Below are positions 40,537 through 50,753 of a stretch of DNA of 64,000 nucleotides, piece after piece. Position 1 is the first letter of the stretch. Each line of letters starts with the position of its first letter. The stretch lies in assembly GCA_946811185.2 (NCBI GenBank), contig OX328106.1, positions 44,342,311-44,406,310 of the forward strand. Direction: 5' to 3'. Origin of the DNA: Hippopus hippopus. Taxonomy: Eukaryota; Mollusca; Bivalvia; Cardiida; Cardiidae. Under the pieces are notes generated by a model that searched no databases, had not been told where the DNA came from, and saw only the letters and a list, made by a program, of their open reading frames with translations. The translations under genes were made by a program, and so were the position numbers.

Positions 40537-40730
40537 ATACCCCCGCAAAACGAATGTTTTCGGGGGTATACTGGAATCAGCCTGTCTGTCCGTGTGTCCG
40601 TCCGTTTGTCCGTCCGTGTGTCCGTCCGTGTGTCCGTCTGTGTACAGATAATTGCTTGTTTCTGTCAAAGCGCTGGCGGGGGTATTAAGTCACATTCAGT
40701 GACAGCTCTAGTTTGTTCTACACTATTTCA
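40537..40730 (+). mobile_element. 'CCCCCGC hairpin + GTCC-rich' element
   Basis: TATACCCCCGCAAAACGAA / TTTTCGGGGGTATA hairpin, GTCCGTCCG run, then GGCGGGGGTATTAAGTCAC and TGACAGCTCTAGTTTG. Confidence 0.8.
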
Positions 40731-40809
40731 TAGACGTCCCTGTTGCTGCAAAAAAGTTTTTTAATCAATATAGTGCCCTTGTGTTTTATTCACAAATATT
40801 TGTTGTTAT

Positions 40810-40930
40810 CAATCCGCTCAGCACCAAAGGCGAAAACGGGCTTTTGCGGACGGCATAGATCAAGACCAGACTACACAGAACGTGCAATCTGATCTTGGAT
40901 CTGTACCGTCTGCTTGTTCAGTCAATCCTG
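40810..40930. mobile_element. F4-like MITE, 'GGACGGCATAGATC' subtype
   Basis: CAGCACCAAAGGCGAAAACG flank and GATCAAGACCAGACTACAC hairpin. Confidence 0.7.
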
Positions 40931-41259
40931 TGAGATAAAAATATTTCCAAGTTTCGGTGGATTGTATTTTCAGCCGTCGAGAGAGGTTGAGTATAAATAT
41001 TTATCGCTGAAAGAGTTTAAAAAAAAGTTTTAATTCTAAAATCCAAGAAAAGCAGTCTGATTGACAGAAATGTTCTACCTCTGCCTATGAGCTGGCTACC
41101 TTTTAAATAAGAATTATACATGGAATTTTAAATAATTTTAGAAGGCATATTATAATGCGTACGCACTGAAATACGAATACTTCATCATTGGGAAACCCCC
41201 CCCCCCTCCCCGGAATTCTTTTAACGTTTAAACTGCTTAATATATTAAAAAAGTAATGT

Positions 41260-41440
41260 CCAGGCAATGGTTAACCCCAAACATTGCAATTACAAAGTTT
41301 TCTTTTCGCCGAAAAAAAAAATATCGTATCGAACAGTGTTGATTCAAGATAAGACTGCTTGTTCTGTCCAGTCACATCTTGATCTGAATAGTCTGCAAGA
41401 GCAAACTGAGACGCTCTGAGCAGCCTGATTGTTGAGCTTG
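41260..41440 (-). mobile_element. F4-like relic
   Basis: GGTTAACCCCAAACATTGC, TCGTATCGAACAGTGTTG and GAGCAGCCTGATTGTTGAG in F4 order. Confidence 0.55.
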
Positions 41441-41568
41441 TCAGCCAAGTCCCCTAAATTAAGGAAACTAAACGATGTTTTTTTTTTTAATAGCGGCTCG
41501 CCGTCCTAAACGTTTGACCGATCTGTGTATAATCATATAGTCTGTGATACAAGGACTGCAAGCTTATA

Positions 41569-41775
41569 CCTTAGGTTGCTAATCGCGACTCGCTGTCCTT
41601 CTGCGGACAATGTAGATCAAGATCAGACTGCACAGAATGTGCAGTCTGATCTTGGATCTACACTGTCCGATAAGGAGATATTCTTCGTCAAAAATGCATT
41701 TGAAATAACACCATTTGGGTTTTTACTATCGGCTTGAAAAGTTTCATTTAATTTATTCAGCCGGGTAAGGGTTAA
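41569..41775 (+). mobile_element. F4 MITE, about 200 bp upstream of the SLC5 ATG
   Basis: ACCTTAGGTTGCTAATCGCG start, GATCAGACTGCACAGAATGT hairpin with near-perfect arms, CCGGGTAAGGGTTAA end. If the promoter is local, it lies in or next to it. Confidence 0.9.
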
Positions 41776-41959
41776 TACCTGCTCGACCATCATTGTTTCT
41801 AAAATAAGTCAGAAACATTGTTCTTAAGGAACTGAAATGACCGTGTGAAAGTAGCTGGTGACTTGGATAGAAAAGTGTTGTTGTTTGAACCTGTATAGAA
41901 ACACCATCAACGCCATGAACTACTGTAGATACGCTAATCAGTGCATTTATTTATACTTT

Positions 41960-41980
41960 TATTTGTTTTCTAGGTAAAGC
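41960..41980 (+). promoter_or_regulatory. Probable 5' UTR splice acceptor of the SLC5 gene
   Basis: A pyrimidine-rich tract ends in TTTTCTAG at 41973, seven bases before the ATG. If used, the mRNA has a spliced leader-side exon and the promoter lies further upstream, beyond the MITE-rich spacer. Confidence 0.5.
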
Positions 41981-43789
41981 ATGGCTACAGAGAGGAATTT
42001 CGGTGTTGCTGATTATGTCATATTCTTCGGAACACTTGGATTTTCCTTCTTCATTGGCGTGTTCTTTGCCTTTCGAGATAAAAAGAAGAACACTCCCTCA
42101 GATTACTTCCTGGCCGGACGGAAGCTGTCTGTCCTTCCGGCGGCATTTTCTTTCGTGGTGACCTACCAGTCTTCACTTATGCTTATCGGTACACCGGCAG
42201 AGGTTTATGCGTACGGACTGAAATACGGGTATTTTGTTATAGGAGCCTCTTTGAGCTATATATTCGCAGGTCTTACATTAGTTCCTGTGTTTCATCCCTT
42301 GCAACTGACAAGTGTATATAAATATTTTCAGCTTCGTTACCATGGAAACGCCATCCGTTTTCTAGCAATGACTATTGGAATAGTATACTATGTTTTTTAC
42401 ATGGCAACAGTGACATTTGGAACCTGTGTGGCCCTTGAAGTTATCGTGGGTATCCCGTACTGGGGTACCATCTTGATCTACACATTTGTGACCGCCGTTT
42501 ACACTTCAATAGGAGGAATGAAAGCGGTGATCTGGACTGACGTATTCCAGTTGGTGATTATGTTCACGGGAGTGTTTGGTATTCTGATCAAGTCCACGAT
42601 CGACGTTGGAGGCTCCACCAAGGTATTCGAGCTTGCAGCCAGTAGGGTTAATATGGCTGATTTCAGAGTAGATCCTACAGTACGATACCACTTTTGGAAC
42701 TTATCAATCTGTACGTTTACTATGTATCTCGTCGGTTGTTATCAGCAACCCGGTGTTCAGAGAATCAACTCGACACCTGACGTAAAATCTGCCCGCCGTC
42801 TCTACGCCATTTCGGGGCCGCTGTATGGAATCTTTGCCCTTGTGGTATGTTTCGAAGGGGTCACTATTTACGCCTATTATGCTATGAAAAGATGTGATCC
42901 TCTGGGTTCGAACAGAATCGACGGAATCAACGAAATTGTTCCAGTTGCTATTTTAGATTTGTTTTCCAGTTTGCCCGGACTTTCGGGTCTTTTCATTGCG
43001 TCCTTATCGAGCGCGGCCTTGAGTACATTATCGTCATCACTTAGCAGTCTTGCTGCCGTTACTTATGAGGATATATTAAAAATGCTTTACCCTACCATGT
43101 CAGATGAAAAATCTACGTTGATATCAAAAATAGTCGTTCTTTGTTACGGTATCATTGCTATGGCGGTGACCTTCTTGATTGCTCAGATTCCCGGGTCAAT
43201 AGTTAGTGTCTTCTTCGCGTTTATGGGATGCCTTGACGGTCCAACTTGTGCAATGTTTCTTTTGTCTACAATGTATCGAAGAGCTACAACAAAGGGTGTG
43301 TTCACAGGTGCCATTGTTGGCATGGCCTTTGCGTTCTGGCTAAATATGGGTCAAACATTTTCAAATATCCCGCCATCGCCGAAACTGCCATATGGTCCAA
43401 TCGATATGTGTATTTCACCTAATAATTCTGAGGTAATGTCAAATGCCACTTATGGGGTCACTACCGTAAATTATGACTCAACTACGTCATTCGAGTCAAA
43501 CTTCACGGCGACGGGGGACTCTGAAACCCACCTTTCGCCTATACAAAAGTTTTACACCCTCTCTTACGTCAATTTCTCACTGTTCAGTTGTCTTATTTCA
43601 ATTATTGTAGCTGTCATTATTAGTGCGTTTACAAAGCCGCCTGAAAACATAGACGAGCGATGTCTCTTCTCCTTCAGGAAGCACATTATGGAATCACTTT
43701 TAGGGTACAATTACCAGAAAAGATACGAGGCTAAACGAGAAGGAAAAGTTGATGAAAAGCTTGATCTTATGAAAGTCAACAAAAAGTGA
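41981..43789 (+). CDS. SLC5-family sodium:solute symporter (monocarboxylate transporter-like)
   Basis: 602 residues in a single exon, the normal length for SLC5 proteins. Probably moves a small organic anion or nutrient into cells with sodium through the plasma membrane. The substrate is inferred from resemblance to SLC5A8/SLC5A12 and is not certain. Visible signs: a long row of hydrophobic membrane segments from residue 10 on; the family signature GGMKAVIWTDVFQ (178-190); SGLFIASLSSAALSTLSSSL (335-354), which carries the serines of the usual second sodium site; sequons at N481, N488 and N507 in a hydrophilic loop before the last membrane segment; a charged cytoplasmic tail. The ATG is the first in frame, and a splice acceptor (TTTGTTTTCTAG) ends 7 bases before it, so a 5' UTR exon probably lies upstream. 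No intron interrupts the coding part, which is unusual for this family in vertebrates. Confidence 0.94.
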   Translation: MATERNFGVADYVIFFGTLGFSFFIGVFFAFRDKKKNTPSDYFLAGRKLSVLPAAFSFVVTYQSSLMLIGTPAEVYAYGLKYGYFVIGASLSYIFAGLTLVPVFHPLQLTSVYKYFQLRYHGNAIRFLAMTIGIVYYVFYMATVTFGTCVALEVIVGIPYWGTILIYTFVTAVYTSIGGMKAVIWTDVFQLVIMFTGVFGILIKSTIDVGGSTKVFELAASRVNMADFRVDPTVRYHFWNLSICTFTMYLVGCYQQPGVQRINSTPDVKSARRLYAISGPLYGIFALVVCFEGVTIYAYYAMKRCDPLGSNRIDGINEIVPVAILDLFSSLPGLSGLFIASLSSAALSTLSSSLSSLAAVTYEDILKMLYPTMSDEKSTLISKIVVLCYGIIAMAVTFLIAQIPGSIVSVFFAFMGCLDGPTCAMFLLSTMYRRATTKGVFTGAIVGMAFAFWLNMGQTFSNIPPSPKLPYGPIDMCISPNNSEVMSNATYGVTTVNYDSTTSFESNFTATGDSETHLSPIQKFYTLSYVNFSLFSCLISIIVAVIISAFTKPPENIDERCLFSFRKHIMESLLGYNYQKRYEAKREGKVDEKLDLMKVNKK

Positions 43790-44093
43790 CGAGGGCTATA
43801 GATCTAGGAAGCTACAGCTTTTACTTATATATAAACAATTATATGTAATTCTTTATTAGACAAAATATCAAGTCTTGTTGCTATTGCTTGCATTGCCACA
43901 CGAATCACTGTATATTGCTGGAAAATTTCGCCCATCTTTGAAATTACAGAAAACATCGTGGTAAAAGGGCTTTAGGTTGGTCATGAACATTTTCTCCTCA
44001 TCCCACAATGTTAAAGATACTTCCTTATTCAGGGTCGTAAAGACACGGTGATGTTAGTTGAAGGGATAAACCATAATTAGCTGCATTAATATT

Positions 44094-44354
44094 GGCCTGC
44101 AACACGCGAAAAGGGGCATTCGGACATTTGCGTAAAGTGTCGTCTCGGATCAGCCTGCGCAATCCGCGCAGGCTAATCTGAAACGACACTTTCCCTTTTT
44201 ATGTAATTTTCTGTTTTGCGCATGTCTACTGAAGGACAAAATCTAATATAGTCGTAAAGTGCCGTCTCGGATTAGCCTGCGCGGACTGCGCAGGCTGATC
44301 CGAGACGACACTTTACGCAAATGTCCGAATGCCCCTTTCCGCGTATTGCAAGCC
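44094..44354 (+). mobile_element. F1 MITE
   Basis: GGCCTGCAACACGCGAAAAG start, two cores, CCGCGTATTGCAAGCC end. Confidence 0.94.
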
Positions 44355-44442
44355 AAATTTATTTTATTGTTGTAGTCCGAAAAGAAAGATGAGTTTACAG
44401 AGGATCATAATGTTTCCCTGATTATCGAATATAAAAAGGCAT

Positions 44443-44631
44443 TTAACTATTACGCTGCTAAGCGCGACTCAAGTCGACTTTTGCAGACGGTAGATGCACG
44501 TCAGAAAACACAGCATTTGCAGTCTGATCTTACTATTTTTACTGTCTGACACAGAGAGATTTTATTCTGCGAAAAGAACGTGAATACCGGAGATTCTTGA
44601 AAATCTTCATTTGACTTATTTGGCAGTTTAA
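44443..44631 (+). mobile_element. F4-like MITE sharing TTAA with F3
   Basis: TTACGCTGCTAAGCGCGACTC start. Its final TTAA (44628-44631) is also the first base set of the next element. Confidence 0.8.
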
Positions 44632-44842
44632 CCCTGTACCAAACAACAAAAAGTGGGACGTCTTCAAATTCAAATCATTTGCAGAGGACAACTGAATGTG
44701 GCTTAAATGGCGGAACTCTTTCTTTAATGGACTTAAAACATTGTGAAAAAAGGAGAAAATGCTGTAACCAGCATTTTCTCGTTTTCTCTCAATATTTTCC
44801 AAAGCCATCTTCCTAAGGGATTGTTTGGTAAAGGTTTAAGCT
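44628..44842 (-). mobile_element. F3 MITE abutting F4
   Basis: TTAACCCTGTACCAAACAAC start, ATGCTGTAACCAGCAT hairpin (one base shorter), GTTTGGTAAAGGTTTAA end. Confidence 0.9.
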
Positions 44843-44851
44843 TCCATTTTA

Positions 44852-45482
44852 GCTCGCCTGAGCACGAAGTGCTCAAGGTGAGCTCTTTTGATCGTGCTGT
44901 GCCCGTCGTGCGTTGTCCGCTGTGCGTTATGCTTCGTCCAGGTGTCAACAATTACCTTGTGTGCACTCTAGAGACCACATTTTCAGTTCATTACTCATGA
45001 AACTTGGTCAGAATATTTGTATTGATATTATCTTGGACGATATGAAACTGGATCATGCGGGGTCAAAAAGTTAGTCACCAAGTCAAATCTTAGAAAAACC
45101 TTGTGTGCACTCTAGAGGCTACATTTTGAAACTGATACATATGAAAAATTGTCAGTGTATTTTGCCTGATAATTTCTGGAACAAGTTCAAAATTGGGTCA
45201 CGTCAGGTACAAATGTAGGACACCAGGTGAAATTTTAGTAAAATCTTGTGTGCATTCTGGAGGCCACATTTTCAGCCCGATACACATGAAGCTTGGTCAG
45301 AATGTTATCTTGATAATATCTCGGACAAATATGAAATTGGGTCACATCGGGTCAAAAACTAGGTCAGTAACACTTTTGTGTTTACGTCATCACAATCAGT
45401 ATATGTTAAACTTGATCAATCCCAGATGACTAAGTGACTTTACTCAGGTGAGCGCTTTTTAGGGTCAATGGCCCTCTTGGTT
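44852..45482 (+). mobile_element. Element with 'GAGCTCACCTGAGCAC' hairpin head and 145-bp units
   Basis: Head hairpin CGCCTGAGCACGAAGTGC / CTCAAGGTGAGC, then GTGCGTTGTCCGCTGTGCG, then about three units with ACCTTGTGTGCACTCTAGAG and CTTGGTCAGAAT, ending CTCAGGTGAGCGC and GGCCCTCTTGG. Same family as 55300-57040, opposite orientation. Confidence 0.85.
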
Positions 45483-45649
45483 TTTTTGTGACTGAAGAAT
45501 AACAACACGTAGTTTTGAATGTCTAGTTTTCTAAAACACAGTAGGCCTACAGCAGCTTTTTTGTATGTCAAGTTAGTGTTGTGTGTTTTTTTTTTTTATT
45601 GGTGGCGTTGAAATATGTGAATAGCTTTCAAAATAAAAAACGTCATTGT

Positions 45650-45780
45650 AAGTGAGTGAGTTAGTGAGTGAGTAAGTTTTCAATCTGTGGTGTAAATTAT
45701 GTAGGTTCTTTTTCGAATGAATGAATGAATGAATGAAAGAAAGAATGAATGAATGAATGAATGAACGAACGAGTGAATTA
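45650..45780. repeat. (GTGA)n and (TGAA)n microsatellites
   Basis: AGTGAGTGAGTTAGTGAG followed after about 40 bases by a long TGAA/GAAA run. Confidence 0.93.
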
Positions 45781-46070
45781 ATTACTTTTTAATAATTTGA
45801 TTAATCTTCAGTCAGCGTCATTGTTGCGTAATGTGCAAAGTGTCTGCTTAGATGTAAATCAACTGTGGAAATATTTTAAATGATAATTGCTTTTCTTACT
45901 TTTTATCAAAATCTTATTATATGTCAACTTTTTTTCAATAAATTAGGATGAAATGAAACCGAAATCATGTTCCCTTTGTTTCTGCCGTTAAAGTGCTACT
46001 GATGTTTGAATAGAACTTACGGCATATTGCATAAGCTGGCTTTTAATAGAGAAATCTATTTTACCTATTT

Positions 46071-46247
46071 ACCCTGTACCACATAATCCGAGTTTTAACC
46101 ACCCTGAAAAAGATGGCTTTTGAAAACATTGTGGGAAAAGGACAAAATGCTGGTCACCAGCATTTTATCCTTTTCCCACAATGTTTTCCACCATGTCAAA
46201 GACAGATATCATCATTTGCACTACATTTATTTATTTTTTTATCTGCA
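46071..46247 (+). mobile_element. F3 MITE, right end lost
   Basis: TACCCTGTACCACATAATCC start, ATGCTGGTCACCAGCAT hairpin. It stops after TTTTATCTGCAG. Confidence 0.88.
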
Positions 46248-46508
46248 GTTAAAAGAGCCTATAAAAATAGTATTAAAGGAGGCTTTAAACCTACCTTTAA
46301 GCAAGCCTTTGACGTATCCAGGTGTGCTTGCAAATCAGAGGTACACATTTCGAGCTTTTCATGGAACGGAGATAAAACAAACCGTTGGACATTCATGACT
46401 GAAACTTGGTGGACACGTCAGGCATAGACTGAAGTTTATTTTTACCAAATACGGTTTGATTGCAGAAAGGATTGTGAATTTTATCATCGATTCCATTAGT
46501 GGCCTTTT

Positions 46509-46536
46509 TTTTTGGGGGGTGGGGGGGGGGGAGGAG
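46509..46536. repeat. T/G homopolymer tract
   Basis: TTTTTTTTTGGGGGGTGGGGGGGGGG region, possibly hard to sequence. Confidence 0.9.
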
Positions 46537-46560
46537 TCACCATGCAGTTTCTATATTTAT

Positions 46561-47021
46561 ATGAGCCTTACTCTGTGAAAAGGGAGCTTGGGGCATTTGC
46601 AAAAAGTATCGACCGAGGTCAGCCATAATTGTTTGCAATCGGTCAATTTTCTACTCATGATTTAGTCGATTGTTCGACAAAATGGACTTTATGGCTCATA
46701 TATGGCTTGCAACACGCGAAAAGGGACATTCGAACATTTGCGTAAAGTGTCGTCTCGACAGGCTAATCCGAGACGGCACTTTCCGTTTTTATGTATTGTT
46801 TTGTTTTGCGCAAGTCTACTTTAGCACAAAAACTAATGTAGTCGTAAAGTGCCGTCTCGGATCAGCCTGCGCGGACTGCGCAGGCTGATCCGAGACGACA
46901 CTTTACGCAAATGTCCGAATGCCCCTTTTCGCGTATTGCAAGCCAAATAATGTGATGACTTGCTTGGAATTATGCATCCCACAGATGCAATAAGCCCCCT
47001 TTTTTTCAGAGCATGGCTTAT
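46561..47021 (+). mobile_element. F2 MITE interrupted by an F1 insertion (second case)
   Basis: ATGAGCCTTACTCTGTGAAA start to TTTATGGCTCATA, then F1. It resumes at TAATGTGATGACTTGCTTGG and ends CAGAGCATGGCTTA. The F2 core palindrome is partly deleted. Confidence 0.9.
46704..46944 (+). mobile_element. F1 MITE nested in F2
   Basis: GGCTTGCAACACGCGAAAAG start, first core deleted to GTCTCGACAGGCTAATCC, intact second core, CGCGTATTGCAAGCC end. Confidence 0.92.
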
Positions 47022-47221
47022 TTCTATTATCCCTCGGGCGAGTATGGATCCCGAATCTGACCTCTATTTGCGTCCTCTGAACCAGTTTAATTATCATCAT
47101 AATTTCCCTAAAAGCTTAGTGTCGTCTATATCCGTCTATTCAACCTCTCATCCATTGTTAGTCAACTTCAGGACACGGCTTTTCATGGTAAGTCACAAGA
47201 GAATAGATTGTTAATTGAAAG

Positions 47222-47441
47222 ATTGACTGAATGGTGTTTTGCGCCGCTTTCAAAGTTATTTCAGTCATATCACGTGGACAGCTCACACATTCATGCATTT
47301 CCTGGGTCAAGTTCACCAGCACTAGGCTGGAGCTCTGAAGTGTCTTGCTAAAGGGCACTCTCATCAGTGAATCCAGTGAGGCTCGAACCGGGGCCTCCAG
47401 GTCACGAGTCCTACGCTTTACCACCGAGCCATGCAGGACCC
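47222..47441 (-). mobile_element. tRNA-derived SINE, reverse
   Basis: ACTGAATGGTGTTTTGCGCC start, GCTCGAACCGGGGCC (box B reversed), TTTACCACCGAGCCATGC (box A reversed), GCAGGACCC end. Confidence 0.88.
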
Positions 47442-47507
47442 CAAGGATATTATGAAACCGATTACATGCCTCGTTGAGCACTAGAGGAAAACCATTTCCT
47501 GTCGATT

Positions 47508-47767
47508 TTAATTGATTGAATTTGCGTTTGACGCCGTTTTAACAGCTTAGGTCATATCACGGTGGTCGGTGCACCTACGCATGTTTCGTGGCTTTCTCAC
47601 ACCAGTACTGCCACAACTTTCTTTCCAAGTTACTGGATACTTTCCTCACATACATCATAGGTGAGAGGCGAAAAATCGTCTGAAAGTAGAAACTGCCTCA
47701 CCCGGGTATCGAACTCACAACCACCAGGTTACGAGTCCGATACGCTAACCACTGAGCTACCTAGTGC
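47508..47767 (-). mobile_element. Second tRNA-derived SINE, reverse
   Basis: AATTGATTGAATTTGCGTTTG start, GGTATCGAACTCACAACC (box B reversed), GCTAACCACTGAGCTACC (box A reversed). Confidence 0.87.
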
Positions 47768-48144
47768 TGACTTAAAAAAAAATAGCCTTCGTCAATAATC
47801 ATATTTTAAAAAGAAAGAAAGGAATAGTGTAGACAAGGTTAGACAGCACAGACTGGTCTTTGTAAACAATTTCTGTCGAATACACGACAGGGAAACCTCT
47901 ACAGTTACGCATGTATCCCTCGTCAAACAAGTCAGCCCGCACCACATTCACCAAATTTGCTGACTTTCCACGTGCTAAGTTTGGACATAAGTCACTTGTG
48001 TAAAATGTTTGTTTATGTGACAGCGTGTCTGTGTTTTTTGATGGATTATTCAAATAACGGATAAAGTTTGGAAAATAATAAGTATCGAGGTGTGTGAATT
48101 CATTGTTCTGCTTTTCTTCTTCTCGTTTTTATTTGTCTTTTTTG

Positions 48145-48372
48145 TGTAACATTTTACAAAACGACAAATTTTCAATTCGGTCCAAATTCAAAGCACTTTC
48201 AGACGACATAATAAATGTAGCTCAGTTGATGAATTGTCTTTCATAAGGTGGAAAACATTGTGGGAAAAGGAGAAAATGCTGGTTACCAGCATTGTCTCCT
48301 TTTCCACAACGTTTTCGTATAAGGCTACTTCCTCAGGGTCATTAAAACTCGGGATTATGTGTTAAAGGGGTA
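48145..48372 (-). mobile_element. F3 MITE
   Basis: ACATTTTACAAAACGACAAA start, ATGCTGGTTACCAGCAT hairpin, TATGTGTTAAAGGGGTAA end. Confidence 0.9.
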
Positions 48373-48453
48373 ATCTTCATCTTAATCACTATCGTAGTCT
48401 TCGTTACTTGTTCTCACCCCACCCCATTCCCCAACGACGTAAAATGATGGTCG

Positions 48454-49060
48454 TCCTGATGAGCTTAGTCGGTAATGCACGGTACTAGAAAATTTAGGAG
48501 TTGCCAGTTCGATGGCCGAGCCTGGTAGCTCTGCTGATGACAAAAGGGCTTGAAAATTAGGGGTTTGGGGTTGGATGCCGAGCCAGGTAGCTCAGTTGAT
48601 GACAACAGGGCCTGAAAATTAGGGGTTATTTGTTCGATGGCTGAGCTCGGTAGTTCAATTGGTAACTACAGGGCTTAGAAATTAGGGGTTGTGGGTTCGA
48701 TGGCCGTGACCCTGTCGCTCACTTGGTGACAACATGGATTTAAAAGTAGGGGTTGTTGAATCGATTGCCGAGCCCTGGTAGCTCAGTTGGTGACAACAGG
48801 GCTTGACAATTATGGGTTGTGGGTATGGATGGCCGAGTCCGGTAGATTAGAGGTTGTGGGTTCGATACTGAGCCTGCTAGCTCTGTTGGTGACAACATGG
48901 CTTGAAAACTAGGGGTTGTAGGTTCGATGCCGGGCCCGGTAGCCCAGTTGGTGCCAGAGCTTGAAAATTAGAAGTGAGTCGGATGGCCCGGTAGCTCAGT
49001 TGATGACAACAGGGCTTGAAAATTAGGGGTTGTGTGTTCGATACCGAGCTTGGTAAAATA
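48454..49060 (+). repeat. Tandem array of about ten tRNA-like units
   Basis: Units of about 63 bp of the form GCCGAGCCCGGTAGCTCAG / TTGGTGACAACAGGGCTTG / AAAATTAGGGGTTGTGGG / TTCGATG. TAGCTCAGTTGG is an A-box-like and GGTTCGATG a B-box-like pol III promoter. One unit is shortened (48830-48875). Units differ by scattered substitutions. Confidence 0.9.
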
Positions 49061-49109
49061 TTTTAAGACATAGAATATGTGTTCGTTTACTGACTCGGCC
49101 AAAGGGTTT

Positions 49110-49326
49110 CAGCATGGCCAAGTAGTTTAGGTGTAGGATTAATTGTCTCCCGGTTATGGGTTCGATCTCTAGAGATTAGGATTTCTCGTGAGTGCCCTCA
49201 GGCAAAACACTTCAAAACCCTGCCCTTGTACTTGTGAGACGAACGAAGACACGAAAAACAGGAATAACTTTGCTGTCGTCGTGATATGACTGAAATATCG
49301 TTTAAAGCGTCATAAAGCATCAATCC
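49110..49326 (+). mobile_element. tRNA-derived SINE
   Basis: GGCCAAGTAGTTTAGGTG (A box), GGTTATGGGTTCGATCTC (B box), GGCAAAACACTTCAAAACCC body, GTGATATGACTGAAATATCG tail. It directly follows the tRNA-like array. Confidence 0.85.
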
Positions 49327-49345
49327 GACGAAGACCAAACTTGCC

Positions 49346-49533
49346 GCGAGGTTCGTAACCTGGAGGCTCTGGGTTAGAACCTCACTTGAAGCACCGTTTT
49401 TTTTTTGTTTTCGTGGGAGTGTCCATGGGCAAGACACTTCAGAGCCCAAGCCAAGTACAGGTAAAATCCAGGAAATGTCGCAGTGAGGTAACTGAAATGA
49501 TTTTGAAAGCGCCGTAAAGCATTGTTCAATCAG
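49346..49533 (+). mobile_element. tRNA-derived SINE, 5' end partly lost
   Basis: GGTTCGTAACCTGGAGGC, GGGTTAGAACCTCAC, GGGCAAGACACTTCAGAGCC and GCATTGTTCAATCAGTC. Confidence 0.8.
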
Positions 49534-49614
49534 TCATAAACACAAGGTGAAATAACTGACATTGTGACAGAAATCGTTTCTGCTAAAACTCAGACACGGG
49601 GAGCAGCTGTTAAC

Positions 49615-50022
49615 TTTATCACCATAGACATCATTTTAGGAGATTACCAAATTTTAGACTAAGTTTGTTCAAATTGAAAGCGTTTGAAGACGGTAGATCA
49701 ACTCTGTAAGATTTGTTGAAGAAAGATTTGTAAATATTGTGGACAAAGTAGAAAAATCTGATTAGCATGTTATCAATGTCTTTCTTGCTTTTCACCAGCT
49801 GTAAAACTAGGGCCTACACTCCAACAAGAATCGTCCTGAAGGCGGGAATCGTGTAAGATTTTGATTATTACAAATATTGCACCATAACCCTTTACCAAAA
49901 AACCTAGTGTTTGAACGATAACGAGAAAGAGAGCGTTGGAAAATGTGGTAAAAGCAGAAAATGTTTTTCTCAATGTTTTCAAGTCTAAACACTATGGACA
50001 AATACTTTTATGTTAGCCATAT
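49615..50022 (-). mobile_element. Two F3 relics
   Basis: ACCAAATTTTAGACTAAGT with GAAAGCGTTTGAAGACGG, then CCCTTTACCAAAAAACCTAG with AATGTGGTAAAAGCAG. Hairpins are lost. Confidence 0.5.
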
Positions 50023-50251
50023 TTAACCGTTTACCAAACAATCCCTGGCTTTCACGACCCTGAGAAAGAAGCCTTCTGAAAACATTGTGGGAAAAGGCGA
50101 AAATGCTGGTAACCAGCATTTTCTCCTTTTCCCACAATGTTTTCTATCCTTTCCAAAAGAGATTTCAATTTTGGAGTCACATCAATTTTGTCGTCTGCAA
50201 ATGCTTCCAATTTGGACTAGTCTAAAATTATGTCGTTTGATAAAGAGTTAA
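50023..50251 (+). mobile_element. F3 MITE plus abutting half copy
   Basis: TTAACCGTTTACCAAACAAT start, ATGCTGGTAACCAGCAT hairpin, TTTGATAAAGAGTTAA end. A half F3 (TGTCGTCTGCGAATACATCC to AAGGAGTTAA) continues to 50316 from the same TTAA. Confidence 0.93.
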
Positions 50252-50330
50252 CCTGTCGTCTGCGAATACATCCAACTTGGACAAGTCTACAGTTTTGTCG
50301 TGTAGTAAGGAGTTAAGGTTATCGATATAT

Positions 50331-50570
50331 GGCCTGCAACACGTGAAAAGGGGCATTTGCGTAGACTGTAATCTCGGATCAGCCTGCCCAGTCCGCGCAG
50401 GCTAACCCGAAACGACACTCCGTTTTTATGTAATTGTAAGTCTACTGTAGGACAAAATCTAATGTAGTCGTAAAGTGCCGTCTCGGATTAGCCTGCGCGG
50501 ACTGCGCAGGCTGATCCGAGACGACACTTTACGCAAATGTCCGAATGCCCTTTTAGCGTGTTGTAAGCCA
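50331..50570 (+). mobile_element. F1 MITE
   Basis: GGCCTGCAACACGTGAAAAG start, intact second core, GCGTGTTGTAAGCC end. Small deletions in the left half. Confidence 0.92.
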
Positions 50571-50595
50571 GTTATAATCAAGAGGTTCTGGGTGG

Positions 50596-50753
50596 ATCCT
50601 CACTTAAATGGTCCGTATACAGGCAGATAATTGATCAATAGCGGCTAACAAGAAGTTTCGACCCAGGTCAGCGTGCGCGGACTGCGCATGCTGACATGGG
50701 TCGATACTTTTTGCAAATGCATTGAGCCCCTTTTTCACAGAACATGGCTCATT
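50596..50753 (-). mobile_element. F2 fragment
   Basis: GTCAGCGTGCGCGGACTGCG core and CACAGAACATGGCTCATT end. The left half is missing. Confidence 0.8.

Larger units (their letters stand above)
24100..41959. other. Spacer between PLCE and the SLC5 gene
   Basis: No coding region was found on either strand. Open frames here are short and fall in repeats. Stretches not assigned to a family (about 30250-30660, 31120-31410, 35420-36050, 37450-37990, 38445-39020, 39180-40030) are AT-rich with no recognisable feature apart from the microsatellites and elements listed. Confidence 0.75.

Noticed and set aside
48454..49060. A cluster of true tRNA genes
   Set aside because: Units have A- and B-box-like motifs but no recognisable anticodon arm or full cloverleaf. 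They are better described as tRNA-like repeats.
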